This document shows positions 1 to 12,132 of a DNA stretch of 42,577 nucleotides, piece after piece. The notes beneath the pieces are model-generated. The model saw only the letters and a list, made by a program, of their open reading frames with translations, was not told the DNA's origin and did not search any database. A program made the translations under genes and the position numbers. The first letter of the stretch is position 1, and the number at the start of each line of letters is the position of its first letter. This DNA is from Streptomyces mayonensis (lineage in GTDB: Bacteria > Actinomycetota > Actinomycetes > Streptomycetales > Streptomycetaceae): NCBI RefSeq assembly GCF_018982965.1, contig NZ_JACBYP010000074.1, positions 1-42,577 of the forward strand. Reading direction: 5' to 3'.

Positions 1-140
1 CCCCGCCGCCCCCGGGCGCGCGCGGCGCGCGGGCGCGCGGCCCCCCGCCGCGCCGCGCCCCCCCCCCGCCCGCCCCCCCGGCCCCCCCCCCCCCCCCCCC
101 GCCCCCCCCCCCCCCCCCCCCCCGGGGGGGGCCCCGGCCT
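1..140. other. Low-complexity C/G contig-end sequence
   Basis: Almost pure C and G with long C runs, unlike the rest of the window. No reading frame or signal is visible. It looks like a sequence end of poor quality or an assembly artefact rather than biology, although a real GC-rich repeat cannot be excluded from sequence alone. Confidence 0.7.
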
Positions 141-148
141 TCTGTTTT

Positions 149-184
149 CCCTGTCCCGTTTCCCTGTCCCGTTTCTCTGTCCCG
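149..184. repeat. 13-base tandem repeat (CCCTGTCCCGTTT), nearly 3 copies
   Basis: Two exact 13-base units at 149-161 and 162-174 are followed by a partial, one-mismatch third unit ending near 184. It adjoins the low-complexity end, so the copy number may not be reliable. No function is apparent. Confidence 0.6.
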
Positions 185-191
185 CGCATGA

Positions 192-290
192 CTTGCGTCT
201 CTTGCGGGCTTCCAGCGGCCCGTCCGTCGCCCCTCGGACGTTGACTGCCAGTTCAAGTGCTGCGCAAGCGCATGGCAAGCCGCGCAAATC
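192..290. promoter_or_regulatory. Cluster of CTTGC/GCAAG motifs upstream of the GH87 gene
   Basis: CTTGCG occurs at 192-197 and 201-206 (9-base spacing). The complementary GCAAG follows at 263-267 and 275-279, with GCAAA near 285. TGCGCAAGCGCA at 261-272 is an inverted repeat around AA. Repeated CTTGC-type elements are known in Streptomyces polysaccharidase promoters controlled by LacI/MalR-type repressors. Assigning such a regulator here is inference. Confidence 0.35.
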
Positions 291-324
291 ACTTACGTGT
301 CAACTCGCGTCCCAGTCGCGACCG

Positions 325-350
325 TTGACAAACGAGTAACGCGCTAGAAA
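325..350 (+). promoter_or_regulatory. Possible promoter of the GH87 gene
   Basis: TTGACA at 325-330 is a perfect -35 hexamer. The best -10 candidate, TAGAAA at 345-350, lies only 14 bases away, which is shorter than usual, so the assignment is weak. It sits about 125 bases before the ATG at 476. Confidence 0.3.
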
Positions 351-475
351 CCTGATGACGCACTTTCCGCAAAGAATCGACTGCTCTGCTCAATTGGCGC
401 GCAGATTCGGTGCTCCCCTCAACTTGCCGGACCGTCGCGCCCGCTCCCCGACTCCCCACGGAACAGAGGACCCCC

Positions 476-3400
476 ATGAGACGGAGACATCTCGGCCGGC
501 GGACGCTCACGGGCGCCGTCGTCGCCGGGCTGATGACGGTCGGGCTGCTGCCCCTCCCCCTCGCGGCCGGCGCGCACGCGGCCACCGGCACCGGGACGGC
601 CGCCGCAGACGTCAACCTGGCCCTCGGCCGCCCCGCCACGGCGGGCGGTTCGCACGGCGCGTACCCGGCGGGCAACGCCACCGACGGACAGCAGGCCACC
701 TACTGGGAAGGACCGGCCGGCACCTTCCCCGAGTGGCTCCAGGTCGACCTCGGCACCGCACGCGACGTCGACCGGGTGGTCCTCAAACTGCCCGCCGGCT
801 GGGAGAGCCGCAACCAGACCCTCTCCCTGCGGGGCAGCACCGACGGCTCCACCTTCCGCACCCTCCACGCCGCCGGTGCACGGACGTTCGGCCCCGCGCA
901 GGCGGGCACCGTCGCCGTCGACCTCGCCTCACCGGCCGAGGCCCGCTACGTCCGCGTCGACATCACCGGCAACACCGGCTGGAACGCCGCACAGCTGGCC
1001 GAACTGGAGGTGTACGGCGACGAGGCGGACACCGGCCCGCCGCCCGCCGGCACCAACCTCGCCCGCAACAAGCCGGCCGAGGCCACCTCCACCACGCAGA
1101 ACTACGTCGCCGCCAACGCCACCGACGACTCGACGTCCACGTACTGGGAGGCCGCCGGCCACCCGGCGGACCTCACCGTCGAGCTCGGCTCCGACGCGGA
1201 CCTCGGCGGCGTCGTGGTCAAGCTCAACCCCGACCCGGCCTGGTCCGCCCGCACCCAGAACATCCAGGTCTTCGGCCGCGCGCAGGGCGAGGACGACTTC
1301 ACCGCGCTCAGCGAGCGCGCCGACCATGCCTTCAGCCCCGCCCGGGACAACACCGTCACCATCCCGGTCAGCGGGCGGGCCGCCGACGTACGGCTCCGGT
1401 TCTTCTCCAACACCGGCGCACCCGGCGGCCAGGTCGCCGAGTTCCAGGTCCTCGGCACCGCCGCGCCCGCCCCCGACCTCACGGTCACCGGCCTCGACTG
1501 GTCGCCCGCCGAGCCGGACGAGCGCGACGAGGTCACCGTCGGCACCACGGTCCGCAACGCCGGCACCGCGCCCTCGGCCGCGACGACCACCGAGGTCACC
1601 GTGGAGGGCACCACGGCCGGCAGCGCCGCGGTCCCCGCGCTCGAACCCGGCGAGTCCGCCGAGGTCGCCGTCGCCACCGGCACCCACGCGGCCGGGAGCT
1701 ACGCGGTCACCGCGGTGGCCGACCCGAAGGACACCGTCGCCGAACTCGACGACACCAACAACAGCCGGGCCGCCACCGACAAGTTGGTCGTCGGCCGGGC
1801 CCCCGGACCCGACCTGGAGGTGCGCTCGATCACCACCAGCCCCGCCAACCCGGCGGTCGGCGCGAAGGTCTCCTTCACCGTCGCCGTGCACAACCGGGGC
1901 ACCAGCCCCGCAGAAGCCGGCTCGGTGACCCGCGTCCGGGCCGGATCCACCACGCTGGACGGAGAGACCGCCGAGGTGGCCGCGGGCGCCACCGTGAACG
2001 TGCCGGTCAGCGGCGTCTGGACGGCGACCGGCGGCGGGGTCACCCTCTCCGCCACCGCCGACGCCACCGACGTCGTCGCCGAGACCAACGAGAACAACAA
2101 CGTCCTCGCCAAGTCCCTCGTCGTCGGACGCGGCGCCGCCGTGCCGTACACCGAGTACGAGGCGGAGGACGGCCGTTACGAGGGGACACTGCTCACCGCC
2201 GACGCCAAGCGCACCTTCGGGCACACCAACTTCGGCACCGAGTCCTCCGGCCGCAAGTCCGTCCGGCTCGACTCCACCGGTGAGTACGTCGAGTTCACCT
2301 CCACCACACCCACCAACTCGGTCGTGGTGCGCAACTCCATCCCCGACGCCCCCGGCGGCGGCGGAACCGAGGCCACCATCAGCCTCTACGCCGACGGCGA
2401 GTTCGTGCAGAAACTGACCCTGTCGTCCAAGCACAGCTGGCTGTACGGCAGCACCGACGACCCCGAAGGGCTCACCAACCGGCCCGGCGGCGACGCGCGG
2501 CGGCTCTTCGACGAGTCCCACGCACTCCTCGACCGCACCTTCCCGCAGGGCACCGAGTTCCGCCTGCAGCGCGACGCGGGCGACTCGGCCGACTTCTACG
2601 TCATCGACCTGATCGACCTGGAGCAGGTCGCGCCGCCCAAGGAGAAGCCGGCCGAGTGCACGTCCATCACCGAGTACGGCGCCGTCCCCGGCGACGGACT
2701 CGACGACACCGACGCCATCCAGCGCGCCGTCACCGACGACCAGAACGGCAGGATCGACTGCGTGTGGATCCCGGCCGGACAGTGGCGCCAGGAGCAGAAG
2801 ATCCTCACCGACGACCCGCAGGACCGCGGCCAGTACAACCAGGTCGGCATCAGCGACGTCACCGTCCGCGGCGCCGGGATGTGGCACTCCCAGCTCTACA
2901 CCCTGACCCCGCCGCACGAGGCCGGCGGCATCAACCACCCGCACGAGGGCAACTTCGGCTTCGACATCGACGACAACACGCAGATCTCCGACCTCGCCAT
3001 CTTCGGCTCCGGCACCATCCGCGGCGGCGACGGCAACCAGGAGGGCGGCGTCGGGCTCAACGGCCGCTTCGGCAAGGACACCAGGATCAGCAACGTGTGG
3101 ATCGAGCACGCCAACGTCGGCGTCTGGGTCGGCCGCGACTACTCGAACATCCCCGAGCTGTGGGGGCCCGGTGACGGCCTGGAGTTCACCGGCATGCGCA
3201 TCCGCGACACCTTCGCCGACGGCATCAACTTCTCCAACGGCACCCGCAACTCCACGGTCCACAACTCGTCCTTCCGCACCACCGGCGACGACTCGCTCGC
3301 CGTCTGGGCGAACAAGTACGTGAAGGACACGTCCGTGGACGTCGGCCACGACAACCACTTCCGCAACAACACCATCCAGCTGCCCTGGCGGGCCAACGGC

Positions 3401-3871
3401 ATCGCGGTGTACGGAGGTTACGGCAACACCGTCGAGAACAACGTCGTCTCCGACACCATGAACTACCCCGGCATCATGCTCGCCACCGACCACGACCCGC
3501 TGCCGTTCTCCGGGCAGACACTCATCGCGGGCAACGCCCTGCACCGCACCGGCGGCGCGTTCTGGGGCGAGGCACAGGAGTTCGGCGCCATCACCCTCTT
3601 CGCGCAGGGCCAGGACATCCCGGGCGTGACCATCAAGGACACCGAGATCCTCGACTCGACCTACGACGGCATCCAGTTCAAGACGGGAGGCGGTGCGATG
3701 CCGGACGTGAAGATCGACAACGTCCGCATCGACAAGTCCAACAACGGCTCCGGCATCCTCGCCATGGGCGGCGCCCGCGGCAGCGCGACGCTCACCGACG
3801 TGACGATCACCGGCTCGGCCGAGGAGGACATACGGATCGAACCGGGCTCACAGTTCACCATCGACCAGTAG
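476..3871 (+). CDS. Secreted modular GH87 alpha-1,3-glucanase (mycodextranase)
   Basis: Extracellular glycosidase of 1131 residues, predicted to cut alpha-1,3-glucan such as fungal wall glucan or mutan. Order: signal peptide to about residue 36 (ends AHA); two discoidin-like (F5/8) domains near 46-183 and 195-330; two CARDB adhesion domains near 335-440 and 450-560; a CBM6/35-like segment beginning YEAEDG near 565; and a right-handed beta-helix catalytic domain from about 727 to the end. Asp915, Asp938 and Asp939 keep the 23+1 spacing of the three catalytic aspartates known for Bacillus alpha-1,3-glucanase Agl-KA. ATG 476 is preferred over ATG 410 because AGAGGA lies just before it and an Arg-rich signal peptide follows. 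The choice between alpha-1,3-glucanase and mycodextranase cannot be made from sequence. Confidence 0.9.
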   Translation: MRRRHLGRRTLTGAVVAGLMTVGLLPLPLAAGAHAATGTGTAAADVNLALGRPATAGGSHGAYPAGNATDGQQATYWEGPAGTFPEWLQVDLGTARDVDRVVLKLPAGWESRNQTLSLRGSTDGSTFRTLHAAGARTFGPAQAGTVAVDLASPAEARYVRVDITGNTGWNAAQLAELEVYGDEADTGPPPAGTNLARNKPAEATSTTQNYVAANATDDSTSTYWEAAGHPADLTVELGSDADLGGVVVKLNPDPAWSARTQNIQVFGRAQGEDDFTALSERADHAFSPARDNTVTIPVSGRAADVRLRFFSNTGAPGGQVAEFQVLGTAAPAPDLTVTGLDWSPAEPDERDEVTVGTTVRNAGTAPSAATTTEVTVEGTTAGSAAVPALEPGESAEVAVATGTHAAGSYAVTAVADPKDTVAELDDTNNSRAATDKLVVGRAPGPDLEVRSITTSPANPAVGAKVSFTVAVHNRGTSPAEAGSVTRVRAGSTTLDGETAEVAAGATVNVPVSGVWTATGGGVTLSATADATDVVAETNENNNVLAKSLVVGRGAAVPYTEYEAEDGRYEGTLLTADAKRTFGHTNFGTESSGRKSVRLDSTGEYVEFTSTTPTNSVVVRNSIPDAPGGGGTEATISLYADGEFVQKLTLSSKHSWLYGSTDDPEGLTNRPGGDARRLFDESHALLDRTFPQGTEFRLQRDAGDSADFYVIDLIDLEQVAPPKEKPAECTSITEYGAVPGDGLDDTDAIQRAVTDDQNGRIDCVWIPAGQWRQEQKILTDDPQDRGQYNQVGISDVTVRGAGMWHSQLYTLTPPHEAGGINHPHEGNFGFDIDDNTQISDLAIFGSGTIRGGDGNQEGGVGLNGRFGKDTRISNVWIEHANVGVWVGRDYSNIPELWGPGDGLEFTGMRIRDTFADGINFSNGTRNSTVHNSSFRTTGDDSLAVWANKYVKDTSVDVGHDNHFRNNTIQLPWRANGIAVYGGYGNTVENNVVSDTMNYPGIMLATDHDPLPFSGQTLIAGNALHRTGGAFWGEAQEFGAITLFAQGQDIPGVTIKDTEILDSTYDGIQFKTGGGAMPDVKIDNVRIDKSNNGSGILAMGGARGSATLTDVTITGSAEEDIRIEPGSQFTIDQ

Positions 3872-3873
3872 CG

Positions 3874-3897
3874 GCAGGCCGCTAGGAACCGGCCTGC
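3874..3897. terminator. Shared hairpin terminator between convergent genes
   Basis: GCAGGCCG (3874-3881) pairs perfectly with CGGCCTGC (3890-3897) around an 8-base loop. It begins 3 bases after the GH87 stop, and the loop starts with the stop codon of the convergent minus-strand gene (3882-3884). There is no T-run, as is usual in Streptomyces. It can serve both directions. Confidence 0.65.
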
Positions 3898-6188
3898 AGG
3901 AAGGCCCAGCCGGAACCCGCCCGGCGGCGCGGAGCACCACCGCGCCGCCGGGCAGCACCCGCGTCCCGCAGCCGGTCCGGCGACCGTTCGACGGGGACGC
4001 GGGTGTCGTCCCGGAGCCGCTCGGCGTTCAGCTCCTCCACCGCGCCGAGCGCGTCACCGATCGTCGCGTAGTCCACCGCGACGAAGTTGACCGGTCTGCC
4101 GCGCTGCCGCTCACAGGTGTGCGCCCGCTCCAGCACCCGCTGCCGGGAGTTGACGACCCCGGCGTCCAGCCGCAGGCCGCCGCCGGCCGTGACGAAGTGG
4201 TTGAGCAGGAACAGCCGCTTGTCCGCGCCTCCCCGGTTCGGCAGACAGGACATCTCGTCCGGGCTGCGGAAGGCGAAGGGCGTCTCCATGCCGTACCGGT
4301 ACAGATTGCGGTACCACGGTGCGGGGCCGTCCGCCTTCTCGGCGAAGACGACCAGCCGGCGGCCGCTGTCGACCATGTCGCCGAGCTTCGGCCACGGACG
4401 GTCCGGGTCCCGGTCCGGCTCGTACAGCAGGTCGGAGAGCCCGGCCTGCCGGAAGGCGTTCTGCGTCGCCACCGCGTCCACGCCGTCCTGCAGGATCAGC
4501 GTGACGACGTCCGAGGGGTTGTCGCGCAGCCAGTCACCGATCTGCCGCAGCGTCGGCGTCAGTTCCAGGGCCCCGGCGCCGCACACCGAGTGGCACAGCC
4601 ACAGCCCCGGGTGCGGCGGGTTCACCCGCTCCAGGATCCCGGTGAGCCGCCGCCGCTCGGCCGGGGAGAAGTCCGAGGTGTTCAGCCGCTCGGCCACCTC
4701 CTCGGGCCGTTCCCAGCGGTGCGTGTCCAGAAGCAGCACCCGCACCCCGGCGTCCAGCTGACCGACGATGTCCGGGTCCTGCAGCGGGCCGATGAACCGG
4801 TCCGCCGTCGTCGCCATCGCGTTGTGCGACGCGAGCTGGGCGATCTCGTCGTAGCGGGCGTCGCACAGCTCGGCGCTGCCCTGGCAGATCCGCGGCGAGG
4901 AACCGGTGATCGCCACCGGCGCCAGCATCGTCCCGACCAGGGCGCAGGCGGTGACGGCGAACGTCAGCGCCGGAACGTGCCGCGGGTCGGTGAGGACCGG
5001 CACGCTGGGCCGGGTCTGCCGGGCCCAGCCGACGGTGATGAGCAGGGCGCCCGCGGCGAGCAGGATGACCGCGACGACGACGGCGGTGGTCAGCAGCCGG
5101 TCGAGCGCGGCGGCCTGGACGTCGGCGAGCAGCCCCGACGCCGCCGGGGGCCACGACTCGGGCGAGGCGAACAGGGCACCGCCCAGCGCCAGACGCAGCG
5201 CGAGCACCGTCAGCGCCGTCAGCGCGGCGGCGGCCGCCGGCACCCAGCCCAGCGGCATCAGCCGGCGCCCGGCGGGCGCGGGGGTGGAGAACCACAGCAG
5301 GGTGAGCGCGGCGGCGCAGAGCACGGCCGCCGCCGGTTCCACCACGTCCTGGAAGAGCCGGGTCACGTTGCGGGCGCGGTTCAGCGGCGCCAGCGCCTCG
5401 GCCGACGGATCCACGTCCACCGTCACGACCCACGTGCCCCGCTCGGCCTCCCGCAGCAGCTCCCCGGCGGCCTCGCGGACCTGGTCGGTCAGGGCGAGGG
5501 GCGCGAGCGCGGCCAGGGCCGAGGCCACGTCGCCCCGGTCCAGCGCCGTGCGCACGGTGTCCTCGATGCCGTCCCGCGCGGCGTCGTCCGGCACCAGACG
5601 CATCAACGCGTCCGTGGCCGCGAGTGCCTGACTGTGCGAGAGCGGCAGCGTGGGCAGCTCGTCCAGCGGCGCCTCACCGGCCACCACCTGGGCGACCAGG
5701 TCGGACAGCCGTTGCACGAAGGCCTGGAAGTCAGGTTCGGAGCGCTCCTGCAGTGCGGCGACCGCGTCACCGAAGTACGCCTGGCTCAGCCGTTCGACGT
5801 TCGCGACGACGGGCTCCAGGTCGACGGTGATCCGCAGCCGGTCGCGGTCGCCCTCCAGATAGTGGACCACCTCCTCGATCTGCCCCTCACCCATGGTGCG
5901 CAGGGTCTCCGGCGGGATCACCACCTTGAGGTTCGAGGTGATGGTCGACTGCGGGACGGGCAGCCGGTCGAGCAGTTCGCTGGTCAGCGGCGTACTGCCG
6001 GGATCCACCAGCACCTCGTCGTAGAAGCGCTGGTAGGCGTGCTCGTCCTCCAGCACCTGGTCGTAGAAGCCGGGATCGAGGACCGTGCTGCGCACGACGG
6101 CCGCCGCGGCCAGCACGGTCATGCTCAGCACCGCCACGCACCAGGCCAGCGCCCCCAGCCGGGGCGAGCGCCGTAGCAGTGCGTCCAT
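3882..6188 (-). CDS. Membrane protein with PI-PLC-like phosphodiesterase domain
   Basis: 768 residues from ATG 6188. One N-terminal membrane segment is followed by an extracytoplasmic region of about 250 residues, then three further hydrophobic segments (about 285-410). The C-terminal domain has the fold signature of PLC-like phosphodiesterases: QLASHNAMAT, VLLLDTHRW and LCHSVCG, giving the paired histidines and acidic residue expected at the active site. Such domains in actinobacteria may act on phospholipids or inositol phosphates, but the substrate is unknown. An upstream in-frame start at 6227 would add 13 polar residues before the membrane anchor. Neither start has a strong ribosome site. 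It stands alone, tail-to-tail with the glucanase. Confidence 0.7.
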   Translation of the reverse strand: MDALLRRSPRLGALAWCVAVLSMTVLAAAAVVRSTVLDPGFYDQVLEDEHAYQRFYDEVLVDPGSTPLTSELLDRLPVPQSTITSNLKVVIPPETLRTMGEGQIEEVVHYLEGDRDRLRITVDLEPVVANVERLSQAYFGDAVAALQERSEPDFQAFVQRLSDLVAQVVAGEAPLDELPTLPLSHSQALAATDALMRLVPDDAARDGIEDTVRTALDRGDVASALAALAPLALTDQVREAAGELLREAERGTWVVTVDVDPSAEALAPLNRARNVTRLFQDVVEPAAAVLCAAALTLLWFSTPAPAGRRLMPLGWVPAAAAALTALTVLALRLALGGALFASPESWPPAASGLLADVQAAALDRLLTTAVVVAVILLAAGALLITVGWARQTRPSVPVLTDPRHVPALTFAVTACALVGTMLAPVAITGSSPRICQGSAELCDARYDEIAQLASHNAMATTADRFIGPLQDPDIVGQLDAGVRVLLLDTHRWERPEEVAERLNTSDFSPAERRRLTGILERVNPPHPGLWLCHSVCGAGALELTPTLRQIGDWLRDNPSDVVTLILQDGVDAVATQNAFRQAGLSDLLYEPDRDPDRPWPKLGDMVDSGRRLVVFAEKADGPAPWYRNLYRYGMETPFAFRSPDEMSCLPNRGGADKRLFLLNHFVTAGGGLRLDAGVVNSRQRVLERAHTCERQRGRPVNFVAVDYATIGDALGAVEELNAERLRDDTRVPVERSPDRLRDAGAARRRGGAPRRRAGSGWAFLQAGS

Positions 6189-6255
6189 GGAGCCATTCTC
6201 GTCTCGGCGGGCCGTCGTGCGGGGCACCCGGGCGGGGCGCCATCACACGCATGCC

Positions 6256-6269
6256 CCGGCCCGGGCCGG
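6256..6269. terminator. GC palindrome after the ABC transporter operon
   Basis: CCGGCCCGGGCCGG is a perfect 14-base palindrome 11 bases beyond the stop of the last transporter gene (6280). It has no separate loop and no T-run, so it is a weak terminator candidate, but the position fits operon end. Confidence 0.35.
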
Positions 6270-6279
6270 CCGATACCCG

Positions 6280-9289
<3,010 letters not shown>

Positions 9290-9290
<1 letters not shown>

Positions 9291-10240
9291 CACACCGTCC
9301 TGATGCGCGGGTTGACGAGCAGGTAGAGCAGGTCGACGACGACGTTGACCAGGAGGAAGGCGATCGCGATGGTGAGCACGGTCCCCTGGACCAGCCCGAC
9401 GTCGCCCCCGTTGACGCCCTCGAGGATCAGCTTGCCCATGCCGGGCAGGTCGAAGATCGCCTCGATGACCACGGCGCCGCTCAGCATGTAGCCGACCTTG
9501 ACGCCCAGCACCGTCAGCGGGGTGACCAGGGCGTTGCGCAGCACCGAGCGGATGATCAGGGACGGCGGCAGGCCGCTGCCGCGGGCGGTGCGCACGTAGT
9601 CGCGGTCGAGTTCCGTGACCATCGAGGTGCGGATCAGCCGGGCCAGCGACGAGGCGACGGGCAGGGCGAGGGACACCGCGGGCAGCGTCATGCTCTCCAG
9701 CCAGCCGCCGAAGGAGTCGGCCGGGTTGACGTAGCCGCCGGTCGGGAGGAGCGGCATGTTCAGCGCGAACTGCTGGATGAGCAGGACGCCGAGCCAGAAC
9801 GAGGGCAGGGCGATGCCGGCCATCGACAGCACCCGGAAGACCTGGTCCGGCCAGCGGTCCCGGTAGACGGCGCTGAGGACACCGAAGACCAGCGCCAGCA
9901 CGACGGCGAGCGCGAGGCCGAGCAGGGTCAGCTGCAGCGTGAGCGGGAACGCGGTGGCGATCCGGTCGGTGACGGGCTGGCTGGGCGACATCGTGACGCC
10001 GAGGTCCCCCCGCAGCAGATCGCCGAGGAAGGCGAAGTACCGTACGGGCAGGGGGTCGTCGAGTCCGTTGGCCTCGGCGAACGCCGCTCGTGCCGCCGGG
10101 CTCGCCGACTCGCCCAGCGCGTTGTACGCGGGGTCGGTCGGCGAGAACTGGAGGACCACGAAGACCAGCAGCGTGATGCCGAGGACCATCACCGGCATCA
10201 TCGCGACGCGGCGCAGCGCGAGCCGGAGAAATGCAACCAT
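9290..10240 (-). CDS. ABC transporter permease, DppB type (SatB-like)
   Basis: 316 residues with about six membrane helices. The first starts near residue 10 (VAMMPVMVLGITLLVFVVLQF). The conserved permease loop DYVRTARGSGLPP contacts the ATPase. Partner of the fused permease-ATPase just downstream, with which it overlaps. A ribosome site is not obvious beyond GAGGTT-like sequence. It lies 199 bases after the binding-protein gene, across a 48-base repeat region. Confidence 0.87.
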
Positions 10241-10334
10241 CGTGAGGTTCCTAGCGGTTGGGGCGAGAGCCGCCGCGACGGGTGGTACGGGCTGCGGCGG
10301 CCCGGCGGCCTGAGGTGCAGTCAGGTCCGAAGGT

Positions 10335-10449
10335 GAGACGCGGGGCCGGGCCCGGGCGTGTGGGGTGGTCGGGCCCGGAGTCGAGACGCGGGTCGGGCCC
10401 GGGCGTGTGGGGCGGTCGGGCCCGGGGGTGAGCCGCGGGTCAGGCCCGG
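10335..10449. repeat. 48-base GC-rich tandem repeat between binding protein and permease genes
   Basis: Unit 1 is 10335-10382, unit 2 is 10383-10429 (a 47-base variant), and a partial third unit is 10430-10449, which enters the end of the binding-protein gene. Each unit contains GGGCCCG-type self-complementary blocks, so the transcript should fold into repeated hairpins. This could stabilise the upstream binding-protein message or reduce read-through into the permease, a common way to make more binding protein than permease. That role is inference. Confidence 0.7.
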
Positions 10450-12035
10450 CCGACGTCGAGGAAGGACAGCCCGGTGGTGGGCAGCGGCTTGAAGTCCGTC
10501 AGCGTCCCCTCGCGCCACGCGGTGGGCAGCTTGCGGTGCAGCAGCGGATACAGCGCCGCCTCGTCGGCGACCAGGTCGGTCACCCGGCCCCACAGTTCCC
10601 TGCGCCTGCCCTCGTCGGCCTCCGCCGCGGCCTTGTCGAGCAGCGACCTGGTCTGCTTGTAGGCCTCGCTGCCCTTCCAGCCGTAACGGTTCTCCGGCCA
10701 GAAGCCGTAGTAGAACCAGCGCAGCAGCAGGTCGGCGTCGTTGCCGAAGACGGACGGGTCGCCGGGCGCGGCCAGGGCGTCGAAGTCGCCCTGGTCGACC
10801 TTGGCGTACTGCGCGGGGGACTGCTGGATGTCGAGCTCGGCGTCGACACCGACCGCGGCCCAGCTCTCCTTGATCAGGGGCGCGATGTCCTTGACCCAGC
10901 CGTTGTCGGTGAGCATCAGCGTGAAGGACAGCTTGCCCGCGCCCGCCTCGGCGAGCAGTTTCCTGGCCCTGGCCGGGTCGTGCCCGTAGACGGTGGCGGC
11001 CCTGTGGTAGTCGGGGTGCGTGGCCGGGACGTATCCGGTGGCGGCCTCGGCGTTGCCGAGCAGCGCGGTGGAGATGATCTTCTCGGTGTCGAGCGCGTAG
11101 TGCAGGGCCTGCCGCACCCGCTTGTCCTCGAACCGCGCGTCCGCGCAGTTGAACATCAGGAACAGCAGCCCGAAGGACTGGACCGACTCCACCTCGTCCT
11201 TGCCGGTGAAGCCCTCGACGTCGATGTAGGGCACGTCCTCGATGGCCTGCACCCGGCCCGACTTGAGCGCGCTGACCCGGGCGGACGGGTCGGAGATCAG
11301 GCGCCAGACCAGCTTCTTGGCCTTGGCGGGGTGCGGCCCGTTGTACTTGTCGTACGCCGCCATGACGATCTTGTCCTCGCGGACCGCCGACACGAACCGG
11401 TACGGGCCGGAGCCGACCGGCCTGGAGTCGAAGGCCTTGGCGTCGGCTCCCGCGACCTTCTCGGGCACGATCCGGACCACGGAGATGCGGGACGGGAAGA
11501 GCGCGAAGGGGTACTTCAGCTTGAACTCGACCGTCGACCCGTCGACCGCGGTGACCTTGTCGACGAACGGGACGAACTGCGCCATCAGTGAGGCGTTCTT
11601 CTCGTCCAGGACGCGCTCGAAGCTGAACACCACGTCGTCCGCGGTGACCGCCGACCCGTCGTGGAAGGTCGCGCCCTCGCGCAGGGTGGCCCGGTAGGTC
11701 GTCGCGTTGATCTTCCTGGGCATCTCGGTGGCCAGCGCCGGCCGCGCCACGAGCGTCGCCGGGTCGAGGTCCACCAGGCCCTCGAAGATGTGCATGTTGG
11801 CGGCGTAGGGAGTCGCGCCCGAGGTGATCATCGGGTCGAAGCCGGTGGAGAGCGGGTAGGAGATCCCGGCCTCGACGGTGTCGCCGCCACTGCCCGCGTC
11901 CCCGGCGCCGTCCCCGGTGGAAGCCGGGCCGCCGCAGGCCGTCAGGCCCGTGGTGACGGCGGTCGCCACACCGACGGCACCGGTGTATCTCATGAACGTA
12001 CGGCGATCGACGCCGGCTGCACTGCGCGCGGACAA
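10440..12035 (-). CDS. Tat-exported lipoprotein, family 5 solute-binding protein (SatA-like)
   Basis: 531 residues. The N-terminus has DRRTFMRYTG (twin arginines 11-12), a hydrophobic stretch and lipobox LTAC with Cys34, so it is probably exported folded through Tat and lipid-anchored outside the membrane. The mature part is a DppA/OppA-type binding protein with the usual FHDGSAVTADDVVFSFER motif. The TTG start at 12035 is supported by GGAGGA five bases upstream and by retention of both arginines; ATG 11993 would lose the Tat motif. First gene of the importer operon, divergent from the GntR gene and preceded by the shared operator. Sialic acid as ligand is inferred from context. Confidence 0.85.
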   Translation of the reverse strand: MSARSAAGVDRRTFMRYTGAVGVATAVTTGLTACGGPASTGDGAGDAGSGGDTVEAGISYPLSTGFDPMITSGATPYAANMHIFEGLVDLDPATLVARPALATEMPRKINATTYRATLREGATFHDGSAVTADDVVFSFERVLDEKNASLMAQFVPFVDKVTAVDGSTVEFKLKYPFALFPSRISVVRIVPEKVAGADAKAFDSRPVGSGPYRFVSAVREDKIVMAAYDKYNGPHPAKAKKLVWRLISDPSARVSALKSGRVQAIEDVPYIDVEGFTGKDEVESVQSFGLLFLMFNCADARFEDKRVRQALHYALDTEKIISTALLGNAEAATGYVPATHPDYHRAATVYGHDPARARKLLAEAGAGKLSFTLMLTDNGWVKDIAPLIKESWAAVGVDAELDIQQSPAQYAKVDQGDFDALAAPGDPSVFGNDADLLLRWFYYGFWPENRYGWKGSEAYKQTRSLLDKAAAEADEGRRRELWGRVTDLVADEAALYPLLHRKLPTAWREGTLTDFKPLPTTGLSFLDVGRA

Positions 12036-12108
12036 GGAGTCCTCCAGGCGGGAGACGGGAGAGGTCGAGCCGGGGGAGGCGAGTGTGGCCGGCGCCTCAC
12101 CGACAGTG

Positions 12109-12131
12109 CATCAGACGTCTGATGTCTGATG
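12109..12131. promoter_or_regulatory. NanR-type operator 1 (transporter/regulator intergenic)
   Basis: CATCAGACGTCTGATG at 12109-12124 is a perfect 16-base palindrome. A further copy of the half-site follows, so the minus strand reads ATCAGAC-ATCAGAC-GTCTGAT. The 17-mer CAGACATCAGACGTCTG (minus strand, 12112-12128) recurs exactly upstream of the catabolic operon. It lies between the divergent binding-protein and GntR genes, so it can serve the transporter and autoregulation. Confidence 0.85.
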
Positions 12132-12132
12132 C

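Noticed and set aside
929..3544. Very long minus-strand open frame (871 codons) opposite the GH87 gene
   Set aside because: It is the antisense shadow of a GC-rich gene; composition is Val/Gly/Asp-repetitive with no domain, while the plus strand encodes clear domains and catalytic residues.
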